A stretch of DNA of 38,196 nt from Methylorubrum sp. B1-46 (GCF_021117295.1 NZ_CP088249.1:1-38196), one strand, 5' to 3'; shown: positions 7,215 to 14,577, numbered from the stretch's first letter. Numbers and translations: made by a program. Notes: generated by a model not told the origin, from the letters alone.

Positions 7215-8309
7215 TTACGTGTCCGCCGTGATGCTCAAGGTGTTTTTCTTGGCGTTCCAGCCAACTTTTGCTCGGGTCACACCGGTCTTCTGCAGCCGGA
7301 TAAAGTCAGCCCGCATATCTTTCACGACCGCCCCAGAAACAGCGCGGCCATCGATCTTTTCCCCGTAGTGCTTGAGGCCGTACCGGTAAGCCACCTCTTC
7401 TTCGACAGACGTCACAGTGATCCTGTAGCGGCCAGCCACCTCCTCGATGAAACTGCCGACCAGTGCGGCGAAGGCAATCCTGTCGAGCGGCTGAAACACA
7501 AAGACCCGTTCAATCCGTGACAGAACGGAATTTTCGATGTCGTGTTTCAGGACTTCCCGGACACGCTCCTCAAGCTCAACCGGCTTGTTTTTATAGGAAG
7601 CTGCCAGTGCCGTCATCTGGTCTTCCTGAGCGTTCGTGGTCACAATAAAAATCGTATCGACAGTACTGACAACCCGTTTCAGCTTATGATCCGTGAAGCA
7701 TCCATCGTTCCAGACATCAAGAAACAGGCGCTGCACAGCGTTGGAAGCTTTCTCAAATTCATCGAGGATGACGACGGATCGCGGGTTGGCAATCAGATAC
7801 TCTGAAAGCATGCCCGCACCGCCCTGATGATCTTGTGGCGCTCCGAACAATCCACTGCCGCTGTGTGAGCCGGAATAGCTGGCAAGATTGAATGCTTTAG
7901 CCCCCTGCGCCCCGTACAGCGCTGTTCCGAGCGCTTGACCGAAACGTGATTTCGCACTGCCTGGCGGTCCGGCGAGCAGGAAGACCCCCACGGGCTGCGC
8001 GCGGTTCTCGGCGAGGAAGTTGCCCCAGATCGAGTCGACCACGTCTTCGATGACCGGGTCCTGGCCAAAGATATGATCCTTCATCAAAGCGATGACTTCA
8101 TCACGGTTGACGTGGACCGTCTGGGAGGATGGCAGCTCTGCCATTCTTTTTTCCAGTGCGGCGCGATTATAGAGCCGGTCGATGATCTTCACGGGCTTTC
8201 TCACGGGAAGTTCGATGATGGCAGATGTTGAACGGCGGGTAATCGCCACGATGACGACGCCGATCACAACCAGGACCAGGCCGACCACCACAATGAGGGA
8301 AGAGGACAT
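7215..8309 (-). CDS. Membrane-anchored AAA+ ATPase related to the ClpA/ClpB second domain
   Basis: The protein has 364 residues. One N-terminal membrane helix (about 4-23) is followed by ITRRS, placing the ATPase in the cytoplasm. The AAA+ core shows Walker A GPPGSAKS, a ClpB-like pore/insert segment (GLFGAPQDHQGG), Walker B SVVILDEFEKA, sensor 1 IFIVTTN and an Arg-finger region (NSVLSRIERVFVFQPLD). This order closely parallels the ClpB D2 domain, but there is no first AAA+ domain, no N domain and no ClpP-binding loop that I can see. Its start overlaps the stop of the upstream membrane gene by one base (TGATG). It probably remodels or assembles its membrane partners; the substrate is unknown. 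Confidence 0.85.
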   Translation of the reverse strand: MSSSLIVVVGLVLVVIGVVIVAITRRSTSAIIELPVRKPVKIIDRLYNRAALEKRMAELPSSQTVHVNRDEVIALMKDHIFGQDPVIEDVVDSIWGNFLAENRAQPVGVFLLAGPPGSAKSRFGQALGTALYGAQGAKAFNLASYSGSHSGSGLFGAPQDHQGGAGMLSEYLIANPRSVVILDEFEKASNAVQRLFLDVWNDGCFTDHKLKRVVSTVDTIFIVTTNAQEDQMTALAASYKNKPVELEERVREVLKHDIENSVLSRIERVFVFQPLDRIAFAALVGSFIEEVAGRYRITVTSVEEEVAYRYGLKHYGEKIDGRAVSGAVVKDMRADFIRLQKTGVTRAKVGWNAKKNTLSITADT

Positions 8310-8866
8310 CAGCGCACGGGCACACCTACGGATTGTCCGACGGACAGCCAGGGCAGCGGAACCCGGCCAGCGCCCGACGACACAGCAACGGTGATGCCGC
8401 CACCGCCATCAAAGACACCGGTCAGGCTCATCAGGCCGGTCCGCGGACGCGGAATGGCGATCGTCACCGGCGCGTGTTTGAGAGTAACGGACTGGCGGAA
8501 ACCGTCGCAATCGATGGTGACCACGTCACCGTCCTCGGCCATATCGTCCCACAGGGTCAGGTGGACGAGTTCAGCTTGTTGCTGCTCAAGCTCGGCCTGT
8601 TGGTTGGCCGGGAGCTTCATGCCCTGCAGGGCGGCAGGGCGCTGGGAAGCCGGCACGGCTGCCAGCACCAAGGGCACAGCCTGATTGAAGGCCAGGGCGC
8701 GGGCCATCTGCTCGGCTGCGGACAACGGCCGGTCAGCGGAGGATCTGAAGCCCATCCAACCGACCAGAACCGCGGCAGCCGCCGCGGCAGTGGTCATGGC
8801 CATCAGTCGTCGCGGCGCAAGGGCCGCCTTGGGAAAGGGCCGTGGGGCCGGGGCTGGATTGTTCAC
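8309..8866 (-). CDS. Bitopic membrane protein, translationally coupled to the AAA+ ATPase
   Basis: The protein has 185 residues. A basic, Pro-rich N-terminus with RR precedes one membrane helix (about 22-40), so the remaining 145 residues are expected in the periplasm. That part has a Gln/Glu-rich helix (about 88-105) and a C-terminal beta domain with LTGVFDGGGGITVAVSSG. I do not recognise a family. The stop codon overlaps the ATPase start, giving near-fixed expression ratios. It is the first or second gene of the cluster. Confidence 0.78.
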   Translation of the reverse strand: MNNPAPAPRPFPKAALAPRRLMAMTTAAAAAAVLVGWMGFRSSADRPLSAAEQMARALAFNQAVPLVLAAVPASQRPAALQGMKLPANQQAELEQQQAELVHLTLWDDMAEDGDVVTIDCDGFRQSVTLKHAPVTIAIPRPRTGLMSLTGVFDGGGGITVAVSSGAGRVPLPWLSVGQSVGVPVR

Positions 8867-8943
8867 GCAGACCGCCAGGATTGGGGCGCTTCCGCCTTAC
8901 AGCAGATTCCTGCACATTGAGACAGGGATCGGCAACCTGGGCC

Positions 8944-9144
8944 CTAGGCATCGTGTTGACGAATACCCAACTGCTTTCGAAGTCCGAGTTCCGTCTGGGC
9001 CCGGCTTCTCAGGCGATTGGGGTCATTGGGGTTCTTTTCGTCATAAAGCCGCATCGCTTCAGAAATCGAACCAGCAACAGGCTCTCGATCAAAGCAGTCA
9101 GCAATCAGGCCGTACATCCGTGCAAGTAGTCGTAGGATAATCAT
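8944..9144 (-). CDS. Possible small protein upstream of the AAA+ cluster
   Basis: This frame has 66 codons and a plausible amphipathic composition (LRLLARMYGLIADCF, ISEAMRLYDEKNPNDPNRLRSRAQTELGLRKQLG). It lies 77 bp before the membrane gene on the same strand and divergent from the gene at 9169. The Shine-Dalgarno-like AGGGA sits too close to the ATG, so a different start is possible. Family unknown. Confidence 0.45.
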   Translation of the reverse strand: MIILRLLARMYGLIADCFDREPVAGSISEAMRLYDEKNPNDPNRLRSRAQTELGLRKQLGIRQHDA

Positions 9145-9165
9145 TCCCTACTATAGGATGATTTA
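9133..9165. promoter_or_regulatory. Divergent control region with a 21-bp-spaced direct repeat
   Basis: TAGGATAATCATT (9133-9145) and TAGGATGATTTA (9154-9165) repeat with 21-bp spacing, two helical turns, between the divergent starts at 9144 and 9169. GATAAT and TACTAT resemble -10 boxes. An operator role is inferred. Confidence 0.35.
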
Positions 9166-9168
9166 GCG

Positions 9169-9648
9169 ATGTCTGCGAATGATAATCCTCCGTCCGACAC
9201 GGCGGCAGACTTCCAGGCGCTGGATATCCTTGATCGCGAGTTGACCGTCGGCATCAGCATGGCCGAGGCCCGTGTGCAGCGGCTCTTGAGAGCGGCCTAT
9301 GTCAGCCCAGCCGGCGCCGAGCGGACCCTCCGCAAGTTGATCCCGCGCATAGGCGTTGACGAAACAGTCAAGGTCATGATGGGCAATGGCTTTGCCAATG
9401 CCCGCCATTTCGGTGCACTGCGGGGCGAGATCTTGCGGTGGCGCCTACCGGCGGCCCGTGCTGCACTCCAGCAATTGCCGGATGCCCTGCGCGAGCTTCA
9501 GGAGTTGATCAACCGGCAGAGCGACGCGCGGGTCGCCCGCCAGAACCTCAGGACCATGCTGGCAGAACGCGTTAGGATTCAACCGCCGACGCTCAACAAC
9601 GAAACTGCTCCCAAGAACGTCAGAAGAATACGTCGCCGCATGTTTTAG
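9169..9648 (+). CDS. Hypothetical mobilisation-region protein
   Basis: The protein has 159 residues, mostly helical and basic at the C-terminus (NVRRIRRRMF), with no membrane segment. AGGAT lies upstream of the ATG. It precedes the coupling protein by 55 bp on the same strand, so it is probably co-transcribed. The position, size and basic tail would suit a relaxosome or coupling accessory factor, but no family is recognised. Confidence 0.7.
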   Translation: MSANDNPPSDTAADFQALDILDRELTVGISMAEARVQRLLRAAYVSPAGAERTLRKLIPRIGVDETVKVMMGNGFANARHFGALRGEILRWRLPAARAALQQLPDALRELQELINRQSDARVARQNLRTMLAERVRIQPPTLNNETAPKNVRRIRRRMF

Positions 9649-9703
9649 GTGACAGGAAGTAGGCACGTGATCTTGACCTTACCTGTCGGCGGGAGTCTGT
9701 TTT

Positions 9704-11254
9704 ATGACAGTGCTACGCTTGTTTTTCTATGCGATTTGGCGACTCTTGTGGGTTGTCGGACTGCTCCTGAAATGGGGCTGTAAATACACGTTCCGTGGCG
9801 TGCGCTGGCTGCTTCGGCCGCGCCCGATTACTCACGGCTCGGCCCGCTGGGCGAGGCTTGGGGACCTGACCCAAGGTGACGCGCTCGGCGGCGAGAAAGG
9901 GGTCATCGTCGGCAAAGCCTGGGGTCACTTCATCCGCTTCAAGCGCGACGGGGCTGTGATGGTCACGGCTCCAATGGGCAAGGGGAAGGGCGTCGGCATC
10001 GTCATCCCCAACCTGCTCGACCACAAAGGCTCGATGCTGGTCACTGACCCCAAGGGCGAGAACTACGCCGTGACGCAGCGCTATCGCTCGTCGCTCGGCC
10101 CGGTTTACCGTCTGGACGCCATCCATCCGGACCACAGTCACAGCTTCAACCCACTGGACATGATCCGCGTCGGCACCCTCCACGAGGCCGACGACGCTGC
10201 GCAGATCGCCAACTTTCTGGTCATCAACGAGAACCGGGATGGCCACTGGGATACCTCAGCCCGGTTGGTGATGACTGCTCTGATCCGCCACGTCCTGCAC
10301 TCCCAGCCGCCGGAGCTGCGCACACTGTCGATGTGCCGCGAGCTGATTGCGGGGGGCGACGAACGGGTGCGCCTGCTGCTGACGCAGATGGCCGAAAGCA
10401 ATGTGCCGTCAGTGGCCGAGGAAGGCCGCGTGCGTTTGGCCGGTCTGGAGTTCGAGGAAACCACGTCGGTGATCGGCAACACCGCCAAGGCGCTGGCCTT
10501 CTGGAGCAAGGACCGGATTGGCGGTCGGCTCTCCTCGGCGTCGGACTTCTCGATGATGGATCTGAACCGGGAAGGCATGACCGTCTACGTCATGGTGCCG
10601 GATGACCAGATCGAGGTGTACGGCCCGTTCCTGCGGATGATGACCGGCTGCGCTCTGGCCGCGCTGATGCGCGGCAAGGCGCTGCCGCGGCCGGAGTACA
10701 AGCCGATGCTGATGATCGATGAGTGCAAGGCGCTGGGGCGCCTTGATGCGTTGGCGAAGGGCATGGGAATGCTGCGCGAGTATGCCCACGTGGTGCACAT
10801 CTGGCAGGATCACGGCCAGTTGAATGAGCTCTACGGCGAGAACGGCGCGCAGACGTTCATCGCCGCCTCCGGCGCGCAGGTGACGTTCGGCATTTCCGAT
10901 ACCAAGACCGCGAAACAGCTGGCCGAGGATGTCGGCCGGACCACGGTTTACAGCCGCTCGCACGGCTTCTCGGAAGGCAACCTGGATCTGGTGCAGGCCC
11001 AGCTGCAAAACGGGGTATCCGAGACGGGTCGCTATCTCAAGGATGCGGCCGAGATGCGGCGGATCAACCCTAACCAGTGCATCATCACCCTGCAGGACCA
11101 GGTTGGCGCGCCGATCCTCGCCAACAAGGTCAAATACTATGAGGAGTGGTGCTGGCGCGGCCGATACGACGAGTGGCGGTCCCAGGCCACCATCCTCAAT
11201 TTCCCCTCGCCGCGCCCCCGCAGCGACGACGACGATATACCGTCAGTCGCCTAA
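9704..11254 (+). CDS. Type IV coupling protein (VirD4/TraG family ATPase)
   Basis: The protein has 516 residues. An N-terminal membrane segment (about 5-25) is followed by a TraG/VirD4 ATPase. Walker A is the variant APMGKGKGVG (89-98, usually GPTxSGKG), then LVTDPKGENY, and Walker B is MLMIDECKALG (about 336-346). Other family marks are SFNPLDMI, HIWQDHGQLNELYG and ITFGISD-like VTFGISDTKTA. Coupling proteins bring the relaxase-DNA complex to a type IV secretion channel. No VirB/Trb channel genes are on this replicon. The stop codon (11252-11254) overlaps the stop of the convergent relaxase gene. At 516 residues it is slightly short for the family. Confidence 0.93.
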   Translation: MTVLRLFFYAIWRLLWVVGLLLKWGCKYTFRGVRWLLRPRPITHGSARWARLGDLTQGDALGGEKGVIVGKAWGHFIRFKRDGAVMVTAPMGKGKGVGIVIPNLLDHKGSMLVTDPKGENYAVTQRYRSSLGPVYRLDAIHPDHSHSFNPLDMIRVGTLHEADDAAQIANFLVINENRDGHWDTSARLVMTALIRHVLHSQPPELRTLSMCRELIAGGDERVRLLLTQMAESNVPSVAEEGRVRLAGLEFEETTSVIGNTAKALAFWSKDRIGGRLSSASDFSMMDLNREGMTVYVMVPDDQIEVYGPFLRMMTGCALAALMRGKALPRPEYKPMLMIDECKALGRLDALAKGMGMLREYAHVVHIWQDHGQLNELYGENGAQTFIAASGAQVTFGISDTKTAKQLAEDVGRTTVYSRSHGFSEGNLDLVQAQLQNGVSETGRYLKDAAEMRRINPNQCIITLQDQVGAPILANKVKYYEEWCWRGRYDEWRSQATILNFPSPRPRSDDDDIPSVA

Positions 11255-12513
11255 TCCTCGTGCCACAGGCGCAGTTTCAATCCCGGCCGCTGCGCCGGCC
11301 GGAGCGTCGCCCCGCCACGCAGCGTCAGTGATCGTTCGTTGAGGATGCGGCTGCGCCTGAGCGCATGAGTGTGCACCTGGAACAGCCCGGCAAGGATGCG
11401 GTCGGCACGCCCGAGCAGCAGGCGGAGCAGCTGGGAACGCCGCTGGAAGTGACTGAACCGCCGCGCCAGATAGGCCTCCCGTGCCTGACGGTGGGCCGGG
11501 GCCAGCCGCTGCCAGGCTGACCGCGACGACGCCTCGCGCAGCTCCCACAAGGCTTGCTTGATGGCGTAGATCTCCTGGTTGGTGCGGGCCTCAATCCGCC
11601 TGAGGCGCGCGTTCCGTCGCTGGGTGGTCACCACCATCCGCGTCATCTTCGACGCCGCGTGGGCACCGCGCTGCGCATTGAAGGCGGCCCGGTTGCCGCG
11701 GTCGATGCGGCGGTAGTCCACGGTACGCTTACGCTTCTCTCCGGCCCTGGAGGAGCGCCAGGTGCCGTCCTTCGGCCGGCGCAGGTTCTGCTGACGGGCC
11801 TGACTTGGCACCGCCGCGCCGCGGCGGGCGGCGTTCTGCGCCCGCGGACCAACATGGATCTCAGGTTGCCGTTCGAGCGCCGCAGCGGCCACATGGTCAC
11901 CGCGCCCACTTGCATCTGCCCGCTGCTCAGCCAGTGTGCGGTGGTCGACCCGGGTCGGATGCAGGCCACGCTCAAGGTAGCGGTTTTGCAAAGCAGCCCA
12001 CACGCCCCGCCATTCCCTGAGCAGCGCGTCGGAGTTCCATTCACGGGTCTTCACCCGGTAGAGCCCCTGTCCTGTCGCCTTTCGCAGCGTGACCATGACG
12101 TGGGCATGGTGGTTGCGCAGATCGTTGTCCGTCGGTGCATGGATGGCGAGATCCGCGACCATGCCGCGCGCCACGAAAGCCGAGCGGACGAAGGTTTGCG
12201 CGAGCTCCCGCCGCTCTGCGTCGGTCAGCTCGTGCGGCAACGCCAGATTGAACTCACGGCACAGCTGAGCGTCACGGCGGCGTTCGATCTTCTGCACATG
12301 GTTCCAGAGTTTTTGGCGATCGGCCAGCCAGGGCGCGGCCCCATCGGGGAGCAGCACCTCACTGTGCACGACACCGTGCCGTCGGCGGTAATCGTACTCC
12401 TGCCCCGTTCCCTCATCCCGAAGCAGGGACGCCGAACGATAGGCCGCAGCAGCCAAGGCAGAGCGACCCTTGGACCGCCCGATGATCTGCGCTGAGAAAT
12501 GAAAAGAGGCCAC
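11251..12513 (-). CDS. MOBQ-family relaxase (MobA/MobL type)
   Basis: The protein has 420 residues. The N-terminus MASFHFSAQIIGRSKGRSA leads to AAAAYRSA with the catalytic Tyr at position 25, the same position as in RSF1010 MobA. The metal-binding histidines are in NHHAHVMVTLRKA (135-138). The C-terminal half is Arg-rich and helical, and there is no primase domain like that of RSF1010 MobA. It nicks oriT and carries the 5' end of the transferred strand. The start is GTG at 12513 with GGAG six nt upstream. A matching oriT lies about 50-80 bp upstream at 12565-12594. Confidence 0.92.
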   Translation of the reverse strand: MASFHFSAQIIGRSKGRSALAAAAYRSASLLRDEGTGQEYDYRRRHGVVHSEVLLPDGAAPWLADRQKLWNHVQKIERRRDAQLCREFNLALPHELTDAERRELAQTFVRSAFVARGMVADLAIHAPTDNDLRNHHAHVMVTLRKATGQGLYRVKTREWNSDALLREWRGVWAALQNRYLERGLHPTRVDHRTLAEQRADASGRGDHVAAAALERQPEIHVGPRAQNAARRGAAVPSQARQQNLRRPKDGTWRSSRAGEKRKRTVDYRRIDRGNRAAFNAQRGAHAASKMTRMVVTTQRRNARLRRIEARTNQEIYAIKQALWELREASSRSAWQRLAPAHRQAREAYLARRFSHFQRRSQLLRLLLGRADRILAGLFQVHTHALRRSRILNERSLTLRGGATLRPAQRPGLKLRLWHED

Positions 12514-12564
12514 CGCCCACTCCGCTGCCTCCGATCGATCCCGGCCGTGTGGCCGGGGCGCACC

Positions 12565-12594
12565 TATGTTGCATACGCAATGTATAAGTGCGCC
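12565..12594 (+). other. oriT with RSF1010/MOBQ-like nic site
   Basis: An inverted repeat TATGTTGC-ATAC-GCAATGTA (with two G/T pairs) is directly followed by TAAGTGCGCC. This is the same layout as the RSF1010/R1162 oriT, where the nic region is TAAGTGCGCCCT. By analogy the nick falls after 12592 on the plus strand. That orientation sends 12593 onward first and the relaxase gene last, as expected for a mobilisation origin. Confidence 0.85.
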
Positions 12595-12676
12595 ATTACC
12601 TCCTGGCCAGCCTAACCACCGGATTTGCCTGTGGCACGGGCACCTCTATGCTGAAGCTCCACCCGCCGGCTCGCTC

Positions 12677-13000
12677 ATGCCTCCTCGCGCACAGTTCAAT
12701 CCGCTCGGCGAGCTCCTCGCGCTGCTCATGGCGGGAGCCCTGATCATCGCTGGCCTGGAATGGTTAGGGTATGACATCGGCTGGCGGCCGTGGCTGGCCT
12801 GCAGGCTGCGGGACGCGCAGAGCCTGTTCACGCTCGGGATTATGGTCGGCGTGGGGCTGCTGTTTTTTCGCGCGAGTCGCCCTGCCGGCATAGGCCTGGT
12901 GCTGCTGGCGCTTGGTGGCAGCTACGGCTTGGAGTTGTACGGCGTCTATGCCTCAGGATGCCCCGGGGGAGCTTATAGCCCCGCTTCAGGAGGTCCCTGA
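12677..13000 (+). CDS. Small multi-pass membrane protein in the leading region
   Basis: The protein has 107 residues from ATG 12677 with three hydrophobic segments (about 10-28, 48-65 and 67-88). A longer frame starting at 12566 would run through the oriT and lacks coding character, so the internal ATG is preferred, although no clear Shine-Dalgarno is visible. As the first gene after nic it would enter a recipient first. Function unknown. Confidence 0.5.
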   Translation: MPPRAQFNPLGELLALLMAGALIIAGLEWLGYDIGWRPWLACRLRDAQSLFTLGIMVGVGLLFFRASRPAGIGLVLLALGGSYGLELYGVYASGCPGGAYSPASGGP

Positions 13001-13009
13001 AAATTCGCG

Positions 13010-13101
13010 CCGCCCGCTACGCGGGCGGAACACGGAAGCGCCTACGGCGCTGATTTACGGCCGCGCTTCGCGCCGCCGGGGGCCTCATTACCGGCCCCCG
13101 G
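13010..13101. repeat. Array of four adjacent perfect or near-perfect hairpins
   Basis: The stems are CCGCCCGC/GCGGGCGG (13010-13028, loop TAC), AGCGCC/GGCGCT (13037-13051, loop TAC), GGC-GCGC/GCGC-GCC (13059-13077, loop TTC) and CCGGGGGCC/GGCCCCCGG (13076-13101, loop 8 nt). None is followed by a T-tract. The array lies about 420 bp into the leading region after oriT. The remaining DNA up to 13288 shows no gene. Confidence 0.7.
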
Positions 13102-13288
13102 ACCCCCGCTAGGATTTTCTCGAAGGGATCGTTTTTCTGTGCGAGATTAGACCCACGGTACAGCCAGGGATGGCGATGACCGTGAAGGGATCGGCGGCCA
13201 TCTCGGCAACGGGGTGGCCGTCACCGTTTCCGGTTGACCGCAGACGGTGCCACGCGAACCTCAGGTTCATCGATTGTGTAAGTCAGAT

Positions 13289-13597
13289 ATGAACGATCCT
13301 TTCAACCTCCCGCGCTTTGTGGAGGCGCAGCGCTAGGCGATCAGCGGGCTGGATGAGGCGCGGGCCTACCTGCGACACCCGGTTCTGCGCGGCCGCCTGA
13401 CCATCTGCACGGCGGCGGTCAATGCGGTTACCGGGCAGACGGCGCATCAGGTGTTCGGCTGTCCCGACGAGATGAAGTTTTGCTCGGCGCTGTTCGGCAG
13501 CGCCGCGCCGGCGATCCCCGTCTATTGGGGGGTGCTGACGCGCTACTATGAGGGCAAGGAAGACCCTCGCACCCGCGCCAAGCTTGGCCGTTCTTGA
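13289..13597 (+). pseudogene. DUF1810-family pseudogene (premature stop and internal deletion)
   Basis: The frame reads MNDPFNLPRFVEAQR, then a TAG at 13334-13336, then AISGLDEARAYLRHPVLRG and on to VYWGVLTRYYEGKEDP and a TGA at 13595. This is the DUF1810 pattern, where FVxAQ is normally followed by about 35 residues (including a RKRSHWMWFIFPQ-type segment) before AxxYAISGLDEARAYL. That middle is missing, and the Tyr before AISG has become the TAG. The rest stays in frame, although a short stretch near FCSALFGSAAP is also shortened. It is a dead passenger gene. Confidence 0.8.
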
Positions 13598-13621
13598 GAT
13601 CGGCGATCGGGCCAGCGCCAC

Positions 13622-13650
13622 TTATGGTATACCGTTTATGGTTTGTGGCA
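13622..13650 (+). promoter_or_regulatory. Palindrome-family site near oriV
   Basis: TTATGGTATACCG followed by TTTATGGTTTGTGGCA repeats the TTATGG and TGGCA half-sites of the partition-region palindromes. GGTATACC is itself an 8-bp palindrome, and a ggTATACCGTTTgCCA motif recurs at about 16749-16763. Confidence 0.5.
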
Positions 13651-13672
13651 CGCGCGGGGGCTCAAGAAGGAT

Positions 13673-13735
13673 GGGAACACACGCCCCAAAACGGCGGAAT
13701 TCCTAAGCTTTTACGGGAAACCACGCCCCAAAAAC
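13673..13735 (-). repeat. Two inverted iterons, 42 bp apart
   Basis: Read on the minus strand, CGTTTTGGGGCGTGTGTTCC (13673-13693) and GTTTTTGGGGCGTGGTTTCC (13715-13735) match the plus-strand array at 14224-14308. Their cores are 42 bp apart, twice the 21-bp unit. They may serve copy-number control by handcuffing. Confidence 0.8.
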
Positions 13736-13966
13736 GCCGTCAGCGGTTCGTCCTCTGCCCCACCTCGCCCGTCGTTTGGGGAGCTCTTCAAGCGGTCGCC
13801 TGCGACCGCATGAGCTTCACTGCGCATAGCGCAGTGGCAAAACCTCTCAGGACGGCGTCAGAGTCGGTTCTGAAGCTTCAGGCTCTCTCTGTCGTCCATG
13901 CGGCCCATAACCTCTCCAGAAGCCGCGCTGCTGCCTCTGCCACTCACCTTCCCCGCAGCAAGAATT

Positions 13967-14057
13967 GTCCGCCTGCAGGGCGGACCCTTATGAGAGTTAG
14001 CCGCCGGAGGCGGCTTCCGATTTGGGTGGGGGAGCGGGTTTTTGGCGAAGCCAAAAA
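13967..14057. repeat. Three strong hairpins left of the iteron array
   Basis: The stems are GTCCGCC/GGCGGAC (13967-13985), AGCCGCC/GGCGGCT (13999-14015, loop GGA) and TTTTTGGC/GCCAAAAA (14039-14057, loop GAA). They lie between the inverted iterons and the AT-rich stretch, and could act as priming or strand-assembly signals. Confidence 0.6.
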
Positions 14058-14148
14058 GGGGCGGGGGTTCCTCCTGCACGAGCCTGTCCAGGGTTACTGC
14101 ACCGCTGGTCCACAGGTCGTGATGGAGGTCTGAGTGCACTTGCTGCGT

Positions 14149-14215
14149 CTGTTAAGGTCTCTTTAATATCTATAAAAGAGGTCTATACGGAAATTCGCCA
14201 TCGGTGACAGTCACT
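14149..14215. promoter_or_regulatory. AT-rich stretch, candidate DNA-unwinding element
   Basis: In otherwise GC-rich DNA this segment contains TTAAGGTCTCTTTAATATC and TATAAAAGAGGTCTATA, with CTCTTT/AAAGAG arms. It sits immediately left of the iterons and DnaA box, the usual place for the melting region of iteron plasmids. Confidence 0.6.
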
Positions 14216-14223
14216 TAGATGCG

Positions 14224-14308
14224 GTTTTTGGGGCGTTGTTTCCGTCATTCTGGGGCGTGGTTTCCGGATTCTGGGGCGTCACTTCCGGATTTTTGGGGCG
14301 TGCTTTCA
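14224..14308 (+). repeat. Iteron array, four copies with 21-22 bp period
   Basis: The unit is TT(T/C)TGGGGCGT followed by four variable bases and TTCC. The GGGG cores fall at 14230, 14252, 14273 and 14295, one unit per two helical turns. These are the binding sites expected for the adjacent initiator protein. Confidence 0.9.
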
Positions 14309-14309
14309 C

Positions 14310-14318
14310 TTATCCACA
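14310..14318 (+). promoter_or_regulatory. DnaA box
   Basis: TTATCCACA is a perfect consensus DnaA box. It directly abuts the last of the four iterons, so host DnaA would help open the origin. Confidence 0.8.
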
Positions 14319-14345
14319 GGCGACCCCATGACTGGGCCTGACCGG

Positions 14346-14566
14346 ACTTTTGGTGCGTTCTTTCCGGGACCGCAGGCGCGCTGACGGATCTCTGCGCGCT
14401 GTAAGCCAAGCCCCCTCGCCTCAGGTTTTCTGCGCAAAGCGTTCTGGTGCTTCTGGGGCGCCACTTCCGGGTCGGCCCGAGCAGGCTCAATGACTTAGCC
14501 TATGCCTACCCTTCGATGCGAAACGTTCTGCATCAATCCCCATCGGAAATTTGGGGCGTTCTTTCC
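14346..14566 (+). repeat. Three outlying iterons between the array and the initiator gene
   Basis: CTTTTGGTGCGTTCTTTCCG (near 14347), TGCTTCTGGGGCGCCACTTC (near 14448) and ATTTGGGGCGTTCTTTCCG (near 14549) match the array unit, the first with a G-to-T change in the core. They are irregularly spaced, at about 100-bp intervals. Confidence 0.75.
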
Positions 14567-14577
14567 GCCCCATCCCC

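Larger units (their letters stand above)
13598..14577. other. Replication origin region (oriV), non-coding
   Basis: These 980 bp lie between the DUF1810 pseudogene and the initiator stop. From left to right they hold a palindrome-family site, two inverted iterons, three strong hairpins, an AT-rich stretch, four tightly spaced iterons, a DnaA box and three outlying iterons. The combination with the adjacent initiator supports oriV. Open frames here look like GC-rich shadow frames, not genes. Confidence 0.8.

Noticed and set aside
12566..12676. Upstream extension of the small membrane protein from ATG 12566
   Set aside because: It would code through the oriT inverted repeat and nic and lacks a membrane-protein-like N-terminus; the ATG at 12677 is preferred, though not proven.
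13594..14133. Open frames inside the origin region
   Set aside because: They run through iterons and hairpins, have no ribosome site or domain, and occur on both strands as expected for GC-rich non-coding DNA.
14224..14308. Regularly spaced repeats considered as a CRISPR array
   Set aside because: Units of 21-22 bp are contiguous without unique spacers and sit beside an initiator gene, so they are iterons.
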